A stretch of 64,000 bases of DNA from Wolfiporia cocos. Its lineage: Eukaryota > Basidiomycota > Agaricomycetes > Polyporales > Phaeolaceae. Shown here in pieces: positions 13,189 through 24,702 of this stretch; position 1 is the first letter of the stretch, and each line of letters begins with the position of its first letter. The notes beneath the pieces are model-generated. The model searched no databases. It saw only the letters and a list, made by a program, of their open reading frames with translations, and was not told the origin of the DNA. A program made the translations under genes and the position numbers. The stretch spans positions 2,170,001-2,234,000 of the forward strand of contig JACCLO010000012.1 of NCBI GenBank assembly GCA_029448655.1, written 5' to 3'.

Positions 13189-13205
13189 GATAAGATTAAT
13201 CTTAT
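13189..13205. promoter_or_regulatory. GATA-type palindrome upstream of the MFS permease
   Basis: ATAAGATTAATCTTAT (13190-13205) is a perfect 16-bp palindrome. It lies about 160 bp upstream of the permease start codon, and with G13189 it contains GATAAG. Fungal nitrogen-catabolite GATA factors bind GATAAG and control Dal5-type permeases in yeast. That link is inference from family knowledge. Confidence 0.4.
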
Positions 13206-15069
13206 TGGTTTGGATGCGGCCAGCTGTCCACGTCAGCTGCCATACCAGATTGTCAATGTCAGAGCAGACATATTCACCAGTCGCCAGTAATGCCACGGCT
13301 GGGCCGTCGCTTAGAGTACATCATGCGAGGTAGTTGCAGGCAGAGGGTGGAAGGGTTGTGACACCGACAACAGCAATGATAAGGGCACTGTAACATTGAG
13401 CGGAATGCCAAAGATGAATAAAGGACGCGTCTCTGTACTTCAGTCAGCTGTGCTTCGCGCGTCGCGCGGGAAGCGAAATTGTATGGAGCCCGTGGACCCT
13501 TGGTCAAGAAGCATTATGTGAACGAACTTGAAAAGGACGCAGTAGAAGACGAAGAAGACGACAATGTTGACGAAGAAGATGTGGACGACCCAATGAAGTT
13601 AAGGGAGCCAACACTGAAAACGCTGCTATGGAAAAATGTTCGATGTGCAAAACAGACAACAGTATTGAAGTCACGGCGGCCGACTATGACGCAGACACCG
13701 GAACCAACAGCGGCACAGACATGGGCACAGATGAAACAATTGAATTTGAGAGAATGAACAACGGAGGCACTAGGAGGGCCGAAAAGTCAAATGAGAGAAT
13801 ACGGATCGACAGAATGAAGGGGAGGAATGTGCAATCGCCCGTGGCACCAGCCCCGTAGACGAGCCGCTTTCGATCCATCAAAGAGATTGGGTTGTGGCGC
13901 GATCTTGAACGGTTGAACACCACTCATGTGCAGTATATACCGGGGGTATCGCAGTGCACACACTGCCATCACCCAGCTCCTCGTTGTTCCCCTTGAGCTT
14001 AAACCTCGATCTGTGCGCTACGCCACATCATGGCGCGCCGGCCGCCCAGCGCAACACAGTCACCATAACGCCTATAATGTAAAGCACGCCCAATTCCTTG
14101 CATACGCCTCATAACAGTCAGCTCCACGCGTCTAGGAGGACGCCGAGCGCGCCAGCATCGCGACCGACGTACGCGATCGCCCGCGCTTGCAACACGGGCG
14201 CGCCCTAGCCCTTGCACGGCAGTGTCAACGTATTCTGCGTGGGGCCCCTTTAGACGCATTGAGCGACGTATTTCCTACTTGAAACGAGCTTGCAGAGGCT
14301 GCTGCGGATTCGGAAAGCAGGGTGCAGCTGCAGCTGGTCGAGCGTCAGGATTGTGCGGGCGCTTGAGAGCCAAGTAGGCCTGTGTGGTGGCTACCGTACG
14401 CCCGAGAGTGAGCGCTTATTATAGGCTTCCGTGGAGCGCACGATTGGCCCAGTAGGTAAGCTTTTCGGACGAACCGCGATCAAGCGTCTGCGTGCGGCAT
14501 CTGTCCTACACCGTCGCGAGGGAGGAAGGCACAGGGAGGGCTCTGCCGGGAATGGGCTTGGGCGAGTGGACGAGAGGCCGAAGGATATGCGGACGGGAGA
14601 AAGCGGATGAAAAGGAAAGAAAAAGAAGCGACAAGGAAAGCGAAAGAGAGGGGAGGAACACGCTTTACCGGCATGCACAGCCCACGTCGCTGTCAGCAGC
14701 AGCAGGCTTGCAGCGTCGTCGTCCTCAGCGCTATAATTTGGAGGCAGAGCAGGAAAGGGCGAGCGCGTACTATTAAATGGAGCAACTGACGGCGATGGAG
14801 GCGCCGATCGCGCATTGCAAGCCGCATTAACTCAGGCCAGAGAGCTGAGCATGTGCGCAGGGGACGCGAGCGCGAGCGTGAGAGGAGGGAGGCGGAACAT
14901 CGAACGGGTGCGCGAGCGTCGACGAGTGCCGAACACAGCTGGCTCAAGTATGGCGTAGGAAGACCCAGGGCATCACTCAGCATGAGTTTGTTGGCCCAGA
15001 AAGCGTTATTCCCGCTACCGGAGGTTCTTATTGTCGCAAATTCGTCAAATGAACATATACAGCCCTTTG
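13206..15069. other. Intergenic region between MFS gene and repeat island
   Basis: Nearly 1.9 kb hold no gene I can support. A purine-rich acidic-coding tract (about 13520-13610) and a purine-rich tract (about 14560-14660) create open frames with biased composition but no family resemblance. This is the transition from single-copy DNA to the repeat island. Confidence 0.45.
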
Positions 15070-15131
15070 CATAATTGTTGGCACTCCTCTGATGCAACGA
15101 TATTGAGCAGTATTTGTTCCGGACAAACTCC
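15070..15131 (+). repeat. 60-bp repeat, inverted copy at about 25856-25916
   Basis: The block containing TTGGCACTCCTCTGATGCAA and GAGCAGTATTTGTTC recurs as its reverse complement 10.8 kb to the right, with only a few differences. The two copies bracket the whole Copia/solo-LTR island in inverted orientation. Confidence 0.75.
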
Positions 15132-15159
15132 CCACGCCACCTACGCATAGGCCCTATCA

Positions 15160-15885
15160 CCTACGAGTTTAATTACCCATGGCTCGCCACGAATATCAAT
15201 TGTCACTTAAGTGAGATAACTAATAGAATAAGGGAAAAACACACTGGATGGAGACATTATGAGTCCACCCAACCTCCAGGGTGTGTGATCACCCTGCTGC
15301 ACCTGTCCTTTGTTCTCTGCCCACTCAGCCACTTCCTCCACCTCACTGATGCTCGGTGTCATCATCGCTTTGCTTGTAACATTGTGTGGTGCCTCAAAAA
15401 ACTCCCTGAATTCTCTTAATGAATCATGTGTATCTACAGTACAGGCCATCTATGTTACAACAGCTACAAAATCCCCATGGCACAGTGCAGGGAGGACGCA
15501 TGAAATGCTTTTTGCTGAAGGGATTTGAATTTCGCTGAAGGGATTTGAATGTGCGCCTTGCAGGCGCCGGGTGTGGGAATCCACTGGCCAACTCCCCGGG
15601 TCAGTGGCGCGAGCCCTATGGGACGACAGACAGCACGTGGCACACATGGAAAAGCACATGGCAGTTCCCACACAACAGTCATCCCTTTATTATATGACTA
15701 GCTTAATTACCTGTGGCTTCGCCACAAATGTTATGTCTTAGGAATATATTTTAGTCTCTGCCCGCTCAGCCACTTCCTCCACCTCGCTAACACTCAGTCT
15801 CGTCGTCGCTTCGCTTGTAAAATCTTGCAACCGGCATGTGCACCTTGCAGGTGCCAGGGAGCACTTAATGGGCGCCCTCCGGATA
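15160..15885 (+). repeat. Dispersed repeat DR-A, two copies
   Basis: Two units start with TTTAATTACC-type sequence followed by TGGCTTCGCCAC-like sequence (about 15170 and 15701). Each then carries CTCAGCCACTTCCTCCACCTC (about 15326 and 15764) and a CTTGCAGGYGCC motif. Further copies lie at about 23043 and 24363. The second unit is cut at 15885 by the Copia insertion and appears to resume at 22969. No coding potential was seen, so this is probably a non-autonomous element. Confidence 0.65.
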
Positions 15886-16101
15886 TGGGAGCACGTGTGT
15901 GTTACGGTGAATACCTGTAGACGACGTATGTCCTCAGTACGGTGCGCTCGGGCAAGAGTGCAAGACTACGGTAGCTAAGGGATGCCACAAGAACGTATCG
16001 ATCTGGAATGTGAAAGGCACAGACACTATAAACGTACTAAGTCGGTCCTTGATGCGGGCGGGGCCGCGCAGTGTCGGCGCGACAGATTGTGCGCTCCAAC
16101 A
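15886..16101 (-). repeat. Copia 3' LTR
   Basis: A 216-bp direct copy of the sequence at 22749-22968, starting TGTTGG and ending CTCCCA on the minus strand. It differs from the other LTR at scattered positions and by small indels near its end, which indicates age. Confidence 0.88.
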
Positions 16102-16922
16102 CTCCCCCTCAATCCTAGAGCAGACCAAGCGCAGACGCGAAGTGCTTCACTTTCGGAGAGGGCAGCGCTTTCATCAATGCATCGTCAACCATCTCTTCAG
16201 TGGGGCAATAGACGAGGCGAAGTTTCTTCTCCTCAATGATCCAGCGAATGAAGTGGAAACGGATATCGATGTGCTTGGTGCGAGCATGATATTGATTATC
16301 GCAAGCAAGAGCAATGGCCGACTGATTGTCCGAATTCATCGGCACCGGGTCAACAAAGGGAGCAAAAATCTGACCAATCAGCAAGTGGAGCCAGAGGGCT
16401 TCCTTCGAGGCATGAGTGAGGGCAACATACTCAGACTCAGTAGTGGACAGTGAGATAATCTCCTGTCGCTTCGAGCTCCAGGACACAGCTCCTCCATCAA
16501 TCAAAAATGCGTAGCCGGAGATGGCTTTGCGAACCTCATGCATGGATCCATCAGCATCTGTGTAGCCAACGAGGTCAAGAGAGGATGCGCCGTAGGTCAG
16601 CTTGAGGTGTTTCGTCCCAGACAGGTATCGGAAAACATGGCGGACGGCTTCCCAGTGTGCGTGGCCGGGGTTGTCAGAGAAACGCGAAAGGATGGAGACA
16701 GCGTACGTGATATCGGGGCACGTCCCAAGTGACGCATACATGAGGGAGCCTACAGCCTCGCGATATGGAATGTGACGCATGGCGGCGATCTCGGCAGTGG
16801 TGGAAGGGCTCTGTGCAGTAGTAAGAGTGACATGCGGATCCATGGGGGTCGACACGGCCTTCGCATCTTTAAGTCCAAAGCGGCTAATGATGGACTTGAT
16901 GTAGGTGGTCTGTGAGAGTGAC

Positions 16923-17623
16923 TGTTACGGGTCGAATACCCATTCGTATATTCGAGTCGCGAATATAGATCGTTCTTCTGCACGTAGGCACACAGCCGTA
17001 TGCAAGGCAAATACTCGTTAGATGCCTTCAAGTCCTAGGTGAAGTTCCTAGGAGATCATATAATATCCAATGCGCGTTAGAGGATATAATCTGTTCAAGT
17101 GCGAGTCGAGTAGAATATAAGACTCGCCTAAGTCCGAGAAGTCACTGTGCACTTCGAGGACTTAGTCGTTCGGTTGCTCGAGCAAGAAATACTGAGCGTA
17201 GTTTCCTACGTTTGAGAACGAGTATAAGACTTCTTGTTTGTACAACAAGGTCGAGCTGAAGAGCTTCGACAGTAAGTACATGAGTTTATATACTACGTTA
17301 GGTTTTAGGGGTCAAGTCCATCCCAGATGTCACCGCTACTATCTACGCTATAGTACCAAACGTTTGATAAGTACGGAGTGATATATCTGAAATGATAGAT
17401 AGGAATGAAGATGGCGGTTGAACGCCATCTATTGGCTACGGGATGATAAAGATAAAACAGTGGCAGAGTTGGATCTGAAACGCGCCCTACATGCTAGTAC
17501 AACTGGGGATACGCCCAGTAGAGTCACGAGTAGCCAGGGGGTTGGTTGCGCAACAAGTCCCTGTATCGTATTTGCCCGGTGGTGAGTTCTGTCGATATTC
17601 AAAAAATCGAAATAACCGTAACA
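16923..17623. mobile_element. Solo LTR, family B, inside Copia reverse transcriptase
   Basis: A 701-bp insertion runs from TGTTACGGG to CCGTAACA. It splits Copia pol between residues LSL and SQTTYIKS. The flanking 5-mers are GTGAC and GTGAG, a duplication with one difference. An internal stretch (about 17212-17285, GAGAACGAGTATAAGA and the following sequence) matches the LTR at 24703-25243, so they belong to one family. No internal coding region was found. Confidence 0.8.
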
Positions 17624-17845
17624 GTGAGAGACGGCGATTTGGGTGGTCGCGTTCCACGGCAAAGCCCAGAATCCAGTGGATTTCACCCTCATCTGAGATC
17701 TCAAAGGCCTCGTGCAGCTTGGTCTTCACCTCAAGGATGAGGGCTATAGTCGAGGCAATCACTGTCAGGTCATCGACGTGGACAACTATGACGATAAGGT
17801 CAGCACCATCTGCATGGAAAAAGACGGCCTGGTCGACATCGCACT

Positions 17846-18484
17846 TAGTGATGTGCCAGGCCTGGCTTTGGGCCATAGGCCGGGCCGGGCCAAGCCCTAC
17901 TTGGGCCGGGCCAGGCCGGGCCCTACACCACGGCTTGAGACGGCCCAGGGCCCGGCTTGTGTCTCAAGCCGGGCCGGGCCAAGCCGTGAGCCCCGGCCTG
18001 AAAGCTCTAACGGATAAAATGTCTAGTAACTATGACATAAGGATATATATAGTAGCAGTATGCCATATTCCAATGAAGTATGTCTATATTATTAAATTCA
18101 AGCAAGAGGATAGTCCCATGGATTGAATATTTGGTGCTGAAGCCTGTCGCTCACTTTTGGGCGCCTATACGATGCCCCATTTGGAAGGCGCGCCACAGAG
18201 CACCGTGCCGGTGAAATGATGATTTCACACTATAATTCACTAATTATTGAAGATACTGGAGCTTGGCTTTGTCAGAAGATAGTTGGAGAAGGTACGTTAT
18301 GAGTTTGTGTGGCTACAGTGATGATCATCCTCACAGTGCCAGGCCCCGGGCAAGCCCCAGGCCGGGCCGGGCCAAGCCCTGGGCCGTCAATGGGGGCCCG
18401 GCCTGAGGTTTTGAAAAGCCAAGGCCGTCCAAAGCCGGGCCAAAGCCGGGGCTTTTGAGCCGGGCCGGGCCTGGCACATCACTA
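17846..18484. mobile_element. hAT-type MITE inside Copia pol
   Basis: A 639-bp non-coding element has 17-bp perfect terminal inverted repeats TAGTGATGTGCCAGGCC. It is flanked by the perfect 8-bp target duplication ATCGCACT (17838-17845 and 18485-18492). Both subterminal parts are packed with GGGCCGGGCC-type repeats. Removing it and one duplication restores the Copia frame (RMSQCDVDQAVFF). The 8-bp duplication and TA...TA ends fit the hAT superfamily. Confidence 0.93.
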
Positions 18485-21232
18485 ATCGCACTGCGACATG
18501 CGGAGCTTCTCCTGCAAAATGCGCAGGAGCTTCTTATGCCAGTGCCACGCGCTCTGCTTTAGCCCGTACAACGGCTGCAGCAGCCGCAGTGCTAGGGTCT
18601 TATCTTTCATCAGCTGAGCTCCGGGAGGCTGTGCCATCCAAATGACTTCGTGCTCCTCAAACTCCCCATTGAGGTAAGCACTCTTGACGTCGAGCTGGTG
18701 CACCTCAAAATCGTGCCGCGCCACGAATGCGAGTGTGGTGTGAATTGATGCAGTCTTCGCAACAGGGGCATAGGTGTCGAAAAAGTCGACACCCGGAACC
18801 TGTGAAAACCCACGCACAACCAGCCGCACGTGGTACACATTCCCAGAGGCATCCTTCTTTGCATGAAAGACCCATCGACAGCTGACGACGTTAGCACCCA
18901 GCGGCGGCTTCTCCAGACGCCAGGTCCCATGTGCCTCAGGCGCCTCAAGCTCCTCCTTCATAGCCTCTTCCCACTGCGGCCACTCAGGTCTCCACCTTGC
19001 CTCCTCAAGTGAGTGGGGGTCCAGTCCTTCGACATCCGCCATCTGCACCGCCATTGCGACGCCATTGATATCCTCTGTGAGGAGGTCCTCTACGGCTTGC
19101 TCGTCTTGGGCCTCATCCGGTACGGTTGGCATGACTACGCTGCGCGGCGGCTTCTGGGTGGCGCTCTCACCGGCTAGGGTGGCCTTGAGCTTCGCAGACG
19201 GCTTGCGGATTCGAGTGGGCCGACTAGACGGCGGCACAGGTGCAGGCAGGAGGTCAGCAGGTTGAGGAGGGACGTCAGGTATGTCTGTGTCGTCCACCTC
19301 ACTGGCAGAGTCGCTGATCGGCTCTTTTACAGTCCCAGGCAGCGTGGTGGGCTTGTTTTTGCCACTGCTCTCCTCCCCCTCAAGCTTGACAGCATCGTCC
19401 AGGGGAGCAGTGGGTAAGTCCGGCACCGTGAAATGCACGTTACGTTCCACAGTTACTGACCGCTGCTCCGGCCAGTAAACATGATGGCCCTTGCTCTGTG
19501 CATCAAATCCGACCCAATGGCCGCATTTTGCATGCTCGCCGACCTTGCCATCACTGGTATCATGCACCCAGGCCTTGGATCCCCATTCAGGGATGCCGCT
19601 CATGTCAGGAACAGCCCCTGTGGCAGCTGCCCAAGGTGTCCGCCCACCAAGGGCCTTCGTCGAAGTGTGGTTCTTCAACCATATGGCATGCATGACAGCT
19701 TCGCCCCACAGGAAACACGGCAGGCCGGAGGCGATAAGCATGGCCCGAACCTTCTCCATCAGGGTCCGATTCAGCCGCTCAGACACCCCGGCCTCCTGAG
19801 ATGTATCGTGAACCGACAACTTCGATTCAATGCCGCGCTGCTCGAGGTGGCTCCGGAACTCCTCACTCAGGTACTCACCTCCACGGTCCATGTTGAGGAA
19901 CTTGATCTGGGCATTGTGGTGCCACTCGAGCCATGCCTTGAATGCACAGAACGTCTCAAAAACCTCGCGTTTGGTTCTGAGAAGGTAGAGTGTGGTGAAG
20001 CGCATCTTGTCGTCCGTGAAACTGACATTGTGACCGCCTAGGGTGGCAATGTGCGAAGGTCCCCAGACATCGGAATGAACCTCCTCACCAAATTTTGTGG
20101 CACATTCTACTTCGCGCTCCCTAGGCACAGGCTTTCGAGTCGACTTTGCGCGAACACAAGCTTCACAATGCAACTCCTGCTCTGGCGATGAAACAAGCTC
20201 CACGCCCGAGATAAAATCGTTGGAAATCAACTTGCGAATCGCCCGGATTGCGATATGTCCAAAACGACGGTGAGCCTCCATCTCTGTCAGCTTCTCGGCT
20301 TTGGCTGATGTTGCATTAGCAGCACAATGGCTGCGATCTCGCACGACCATGTATAGGCCACGTGTCTTTGGTACCTGGCCCACAGTGATGCCTTCTGCAT
20401 TGACAATAACACATCATCCAGCTGCGAAGGTTGCTGATTAACCTGCATCATCAATCCGCCCAATCGAGACGAGGTTGAACCCCAGAGCCGGCGTGTAGAG
20501 GACGTCCATCAATCTGATGCGTGTAGCGTCCTGCGGTGGGTTCAGAACAGGTATGATCATTTCACCTACACCCATGGCATGAAACTGCTGCTGATTGGCA
20601 GCACTCATAGACTTTGCAGGCATCTCCCAAAAGCTGGTGAAGCCGTCACGATAAGGGGACATGTGATGTGTTGCGCCGGAGTCATACAAGTTGACAGGCT
20701 GGTTTGCTGCGGCAGTGGCAGCATTGGGCACTAGTGCAGCAGCACTCAGTAAAGCAGGGTCGTCACCCTTGCTCTCCAACCCCAACATGTGTGCGACCCA
20801 ATTGGTTGCATTCTGCAATCGCTCTGATAACGGAACGCGCTCCGGCATGGGCAAGGACTCGTCCTCCTCGCCCTCATGGTCCGCACTCGATGTCTCGGCA
20901 GTGGAAACGGCACTCGAGTCAGACACAGTATGCAGGGATGGAATGGAGTCTGCCGAAGACTTCTCTGTGAGATTGCTATAGTCGGAGTCTCCGGCAGCAG
21001 AGTAGAGCTCATCCTCAGCATCGCTATCGGTCTCCACAGGTGCACGGAACATGCAAGCGGGCATTGTGGACCATGGTCCGGCAATGGCATCAAGTGCACT
21101 GATACGCGCAGTTGCAGCTACATTTGCAGAGCCAGTTGCGGGTTTGGACGTGTTCGCACTTGTGCTTGGGCGGGCACCATCCTTCTGCTGCGCATCCTTG
21201 CCCTTCTTATCGTCAGCCTTCGGGCTCGGACA

Positions 21233-21794
21233 TGTCACGGATCACTCCTGGGGGGTATCTGTACATCCCTCGCTATTGGTATTCATAGGCGCCGCTAGGT
21301 GCGCGCGCGTCTTCCTGATCCTCAGCCACCTCCAGCGTCTCCTCCAGCCATATAGATCATCTGACTTAGTAGTTTAGCGCTGTAGGGTAGCGCGCGCCTC
21401 ATCATACGGACACATGATGGTCACATTAGTTACATGTTACGTTACGTTTCCCGTGATCCCTTAGTTACGGCGCACAGGCCATTACATTAGGGTAGGACTC
21501 GTGCTTTTAACGTTCATGCATGTATATATACGACAAGATAGTGGCCTTACAGCCCCATCTTTAGGATTCTCGTCAATGAGCTAACGCTCCTTTCTTATCC
21601 TCTGTCTGCGTGCGCTCGGGCCCGGGGCCCCTCTCTACTAGCTTGTCTGTGTGCCAGCTCAACTCGTCGCCTCTTAGGAGTCCCCAGTGCGGGGTACAGC
21701 CGACGTCGCGGTCTTGCTGGCTTGCGCACCGCCTTGTTAGGCGTTAGGGCCTCCCCAGTTGCCTGGGTCCTCACAGACTGGTAAGTCTGTGACA
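21233..21794 (+). mobile_element. Solo LTR, family A, inside Copia gag
   Basis: The element starts TGTCACGG and ends CTGTGACA, and has the perfect 5-bp duplication GGACA (21228-21232 and 21795-21799). A TATATATA box lies at about 21533-21540. It resembles 26500-26976 and 61323-61877, both of which also have TSDs. It interrupts gag directly after the zinc knuckle, and the gag frame resumes on the other side. Confidence 0.88.
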
Positions 21795-22748
21795 GGACAC
21801 TGGGCCTCCTTGTGGCCCTTTCCACCGCAGTTCCAGCATTCTCCAACAGGCTTCCGTGGACCTCTCCCTTTCGGCTTCCTGGGCTTCTCCGTCGACACGG
21901 CAATGGCTGCAACGCCGGTCTCCTTCGTTCTGCCCTTCGGCTTCTGCTCCGCTTCCTGCCTGTCCCACTCCTCCAAGACAATGGCCATCATGAGCTCTGG
22001 ATCGATGACTGGCTTATCAGGATCTATTGGACTAGCTGGTGTTGCGCTACCACCGGAAGACTGTGAGCTGAGGTGCAGCTGCAACTTCATCTGTGCCGAA
22101 ATCTGGGAGATAAATGTGGAGAGCTCGGATGGCAGGAAATTTATGACGACAGAGGCATACTCGTTGTCCGGAATCTCAATGTCGAAGGTGAGCAGGTTCT
22201 CGTATGTGAGGCGAAGGCGATCAAGTTCGGAGTGCAGGTCCAAGCTGGGAACATATCACATGTTGAGGAAGTCACGACACATGTTTGAGTGGGCGAGCAG
22301 GGACTTGCTGGAGAACTCGGCTACAATGCCAGTCCATACGTCGGCAACCGTACCCTTGTGCTTATGCTTGGCGTACGTCCCAGGCGCGACCTTGAGCGTG
22401 AGCAGATAGAGGGTGGTATTCTCCTTCTTCTCCCACCCCGCAATGGCATCCTTCTCTGCCTCCGTGGGCTTGTCCGGGTCAGCCGCAATTGGCTTCTTGG
22501 ACGACCCATCAAAGTGATCCCAGGCCTCCTTCTGACGAACAGCAATGGTGAACTGCTGCTCGAACACAAGCCAATTCTTGCCTTTTGGATCGAGCTTCTC
22601 AAAACCGCTAATGAAGTCGGACAGGGATGGCGAGGACGACAACGACATGGTGCTGCGGGTGATAGTGACAAGAGGAAAGAAACTAGAACGGGAATTTCCT
22701 GTGCAATGAGTCTTGCTAGTTAAGGCCTTGCACAGGGCTCATAACCTA

Positions 22749-22968
22749 TGGGAGCGCGCGCGCATTACGGCAAATACCTGTAGGTAGATGACGTATGTCC
22801 TCAGTACGGTGCGCTCGGGCAAGAGTGCAAGACTACGGTAGCTAAGGGACGCCACAAGAATGTATCGATCCGGAATGTGAAAGGCACAGACACTATAAAC
22901 GTACTAAGTCGGTCCTTGATGCAGGCGGGGCCACGCAGTGTCAGCGCGACAGATTGTGCGCTCCAACA
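22749..22968 (-). repeat. Copia 5' LTR
   Basis: A 220-bp LTR that begins TGTTGG at 22968 on the minus strand and matches the 3' LTR. It should carry the original promoter of the element. Confidence 0.88.
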
Positions 22969-23260
22969 CCAGACGCCATGTGGCAAACGTGGATGCCAGG
23001 TGCGCTCCACGCAATGGCTCCCACGTGAGCTCCCATTATTAGTAGACTAGTTTAATTACCTGTGGCATCGCCACAATTTTGTATTTAGGACTTGTATTGC
23101 TTATCTCTGCCCGCTCAGCCACTCCTCCACCTCGCTAACACTCGGCCTCGTTGTTGCTTCGCTTGTAACACTTTTGCAACCAGCACGCGTGCCTTGCAGG
23201 CGCCGGCGCGCACTCGATGGGTACCCTACAGGCGCCGCCACGCTGTGGAGGGGTAGCGCG
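22969..23260 (+). repeat. DR-A repeat, end of one copy and start of another
   Basis: The first 70 bp (ATGTGGCAAACGTGG, then GAGCTCCCATTA) look like the rest of the DR-A copy split by the Copia insertion. A new copy starts at about 23043 with TTTAATTACCTGTGGC and carries the CTCAGCCACTCCTCC and CTTGCAGGCGCC motifs. Confidence 0.6.
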
Positions 23261-24357
23261 TTTCTATACTCAAATCCGTATAAGTCACAAGATCACCATT
23301 TGAACGACAATTACAAGATAGCAAGCTCAAGTTCTCTACACTCAAACTCGCAGAAGTTTCAAGAATCAAGCACGTACCAGAAACTTCATCGAGCGTACAG
23401 CATTAGTATCCGATTATACTCTTTGATCATGCGTACAGGTCGTCGTCCTGCGTGTATATTTTATTTCTGGCATTTTCGGTTATTTTTCTTACTGTACTAA
23501 AACCTCTCCACCGACTCTAGCAGCGCGTGAGACATGTCCCAAGGGAGTGGTACGTGAATGCGAAGTAGGATCCGCGACGTTCCAGACTGACGTTCCCACG
23601 CTCGAGGGCGGCGAGATGCGCACGTAAATAGGGCGCGGTCTTGACATTGTTGATGGAGTCCGAGCCATTGCACATTTCGTACGCCAATCCTGACAGTATG
23701 TCGGACGTGTCTGTGCCGACAACGCGGCCCCCATCCGTTTTTTCTCCACTACTTCACATAGATTCATAGCCACAAGACTGTTATGGTAGTCGTTTTTCCT
23801 TATCGAGTTACATGATCACTCCCTTCTCTCGATCACATATCACTACTTTTTCTTCTGTCGTATTTCAGCCGGCTCTCGAAACTGCGTCGTTTGTAACATA
23901 AAACAGCGGCCATACCCAGGGTGCAATCCATCACTCTCTCCTCGCATTTTCTGTGTGACGCTGTCCTCTGAGTCTTAGCAAGGCGACGCCGAGCTCAACC
24001 GCAGCCGATCGAGTCTTCTCAGCGAAGAGATCATCGGTGAGTCTTGAAGTTTTTAGTTGTTTCGTCTTGTAGTATCCCCTCGTCGTTAGCAAATGCAATC
24101 ACGCGTTAGTATTCATCATTGCGCGCACGTTAGTTTGTGGCCAATCATATATTTTGTTGTGGGTTTTTCTCACATTCCCACACATACATTCCAGTCTCTC
24201 ATGCTACGTATCGGCGACCTGCTATTCGCTGCATTCTCCGCACTGCCCTTCCACAACGTGGCAAATGTGCTCGCCATGTGCGCACAACATGAGCAACATG
24301 TGAGCAACACGCTAGCGGCACGCGAGCGCCTCCAGCGCGAGCTCCCCTTACTTTATG
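23261..24357. other. Spacer with no recognised gene
   Basis: About 1.1 kb between DR-A copies. Short frames on both strands show no family resemblance. The last 90 bp resemble the 3' end of a DR-A unit (CGCGAGCTCCCCTTA). Confidence 0.45.
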
Positions 24358-24702
24358 GACTAGGTTAATTACCCGTGGCTTTGCCACGGTCACACAGTTT
24401 TTTTCCACTTCAATACATTTTACCAATCCTATTTGAGATAATTGGGGTCTTTTTGAAGTTACCTGTGCATTCCCCCTGGATTTCCTGTGCATTACCCATG
24501 GGTTCCCCAACTTCCCTCTTTTGTCTCGTGTCTGCCTGCTCAGCCACTTCTGACACCTCGCTGATGCTCGGTCTTATCGTTGCTTCGCTTGTAATACTGT
24601 GTAATGTGGTGTCAAAATGTTCTTCATTTTTGAAATCTTTTGGCAGGCATCTACAGCACAGGCCATTTATGTTACAGAAATCCCCGTGGCATGAGGCATA
24701 AA
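24358..24702 (+). repeat. DR-A copy interrupted by a family-B LTR
   Basis: It starts GACTAGGTTAATTACCCGTGG and includes CTCAGCCACTTCTGACACC at about 24540. It is cut at 24702 by a solo LTR and continues at 25244 into the 22-bp minisatellite and then a DR-A 3' end (about 25640-25840). Confidence 0.65.

Larger units (their letters stand above)
16115..22648 (-). pseudogene. Copia gag-pol polyprotein, broken
   Basis: Read on the minus strand, the order is gag, protease, integrase, reverse transcriptase and RNase H. Gag starts MSLSSSPSLSDFISGFEKLD at 22648. Its zinc knuckle CWNCGGKGHKEAQC has the CX2CX4HX4C spacing. The protease core is NLYDSGATHHMS. Integrase shows a Zn-binding HRRFGH...CEACVRAKS, then HSDVWG, MDRGGEY and GVSERLNRT. 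Reverse transcriptase contains PLYGLKQSAWHWHK and VHVDDLTV. RNase H contains GYTDADG and SLSTTESEYVALTHASKEA. Lesions include a frameshift and stop near 22256 and two in-frame stops between about 20385 and 20440 (TAA then TGA). The three insertions also break it. The coding frame is exactly continuous across the solo LTR at 21233-21794 and the MITE at 17846-18484. Confidence 0.9.
15886..22968 (-). mobile_element. Ty1/Copia LTR retrotransposon, inactive and nested
   Basis: The element lies on the minus strand with two similar LTRs (22749-22968 is 5', 15886-16101 is 3') and a gag-pol frame. A purine-rich polypurine tract abuts the 3' LTR (16102-16115, minus-strand GAGGGGGAG directly before TGTTGG). 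A primer-binding-site candidate, minus-strand GGTTATGAGCCC, follows the 5' LTR. Three later insertions were identified (16923-17623, 17846-18484, 21233-21794). Removing them and their duplications leaves about 5.16 kb, normal for Copia. No matching target duplication was found at the ends (GGATA against CCAGA), so the element is old or its ends are rearranged. Confidence 0.9.

Noticed and set aside
13479..13858. Acidic open frames (about 76-92 residues) between the MFS gene and the repeat island
   Set aside because: Composition comes from a GAAGAC-type purine repeat. There is no family motif, no convincing splice context and no neighbour support.
14391..14789. Open frames on both strands in a purine-rich tract
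   Set aside because: All arise from biased AG-rich sequence, overlap each other on both strands and match nothing I recognise.
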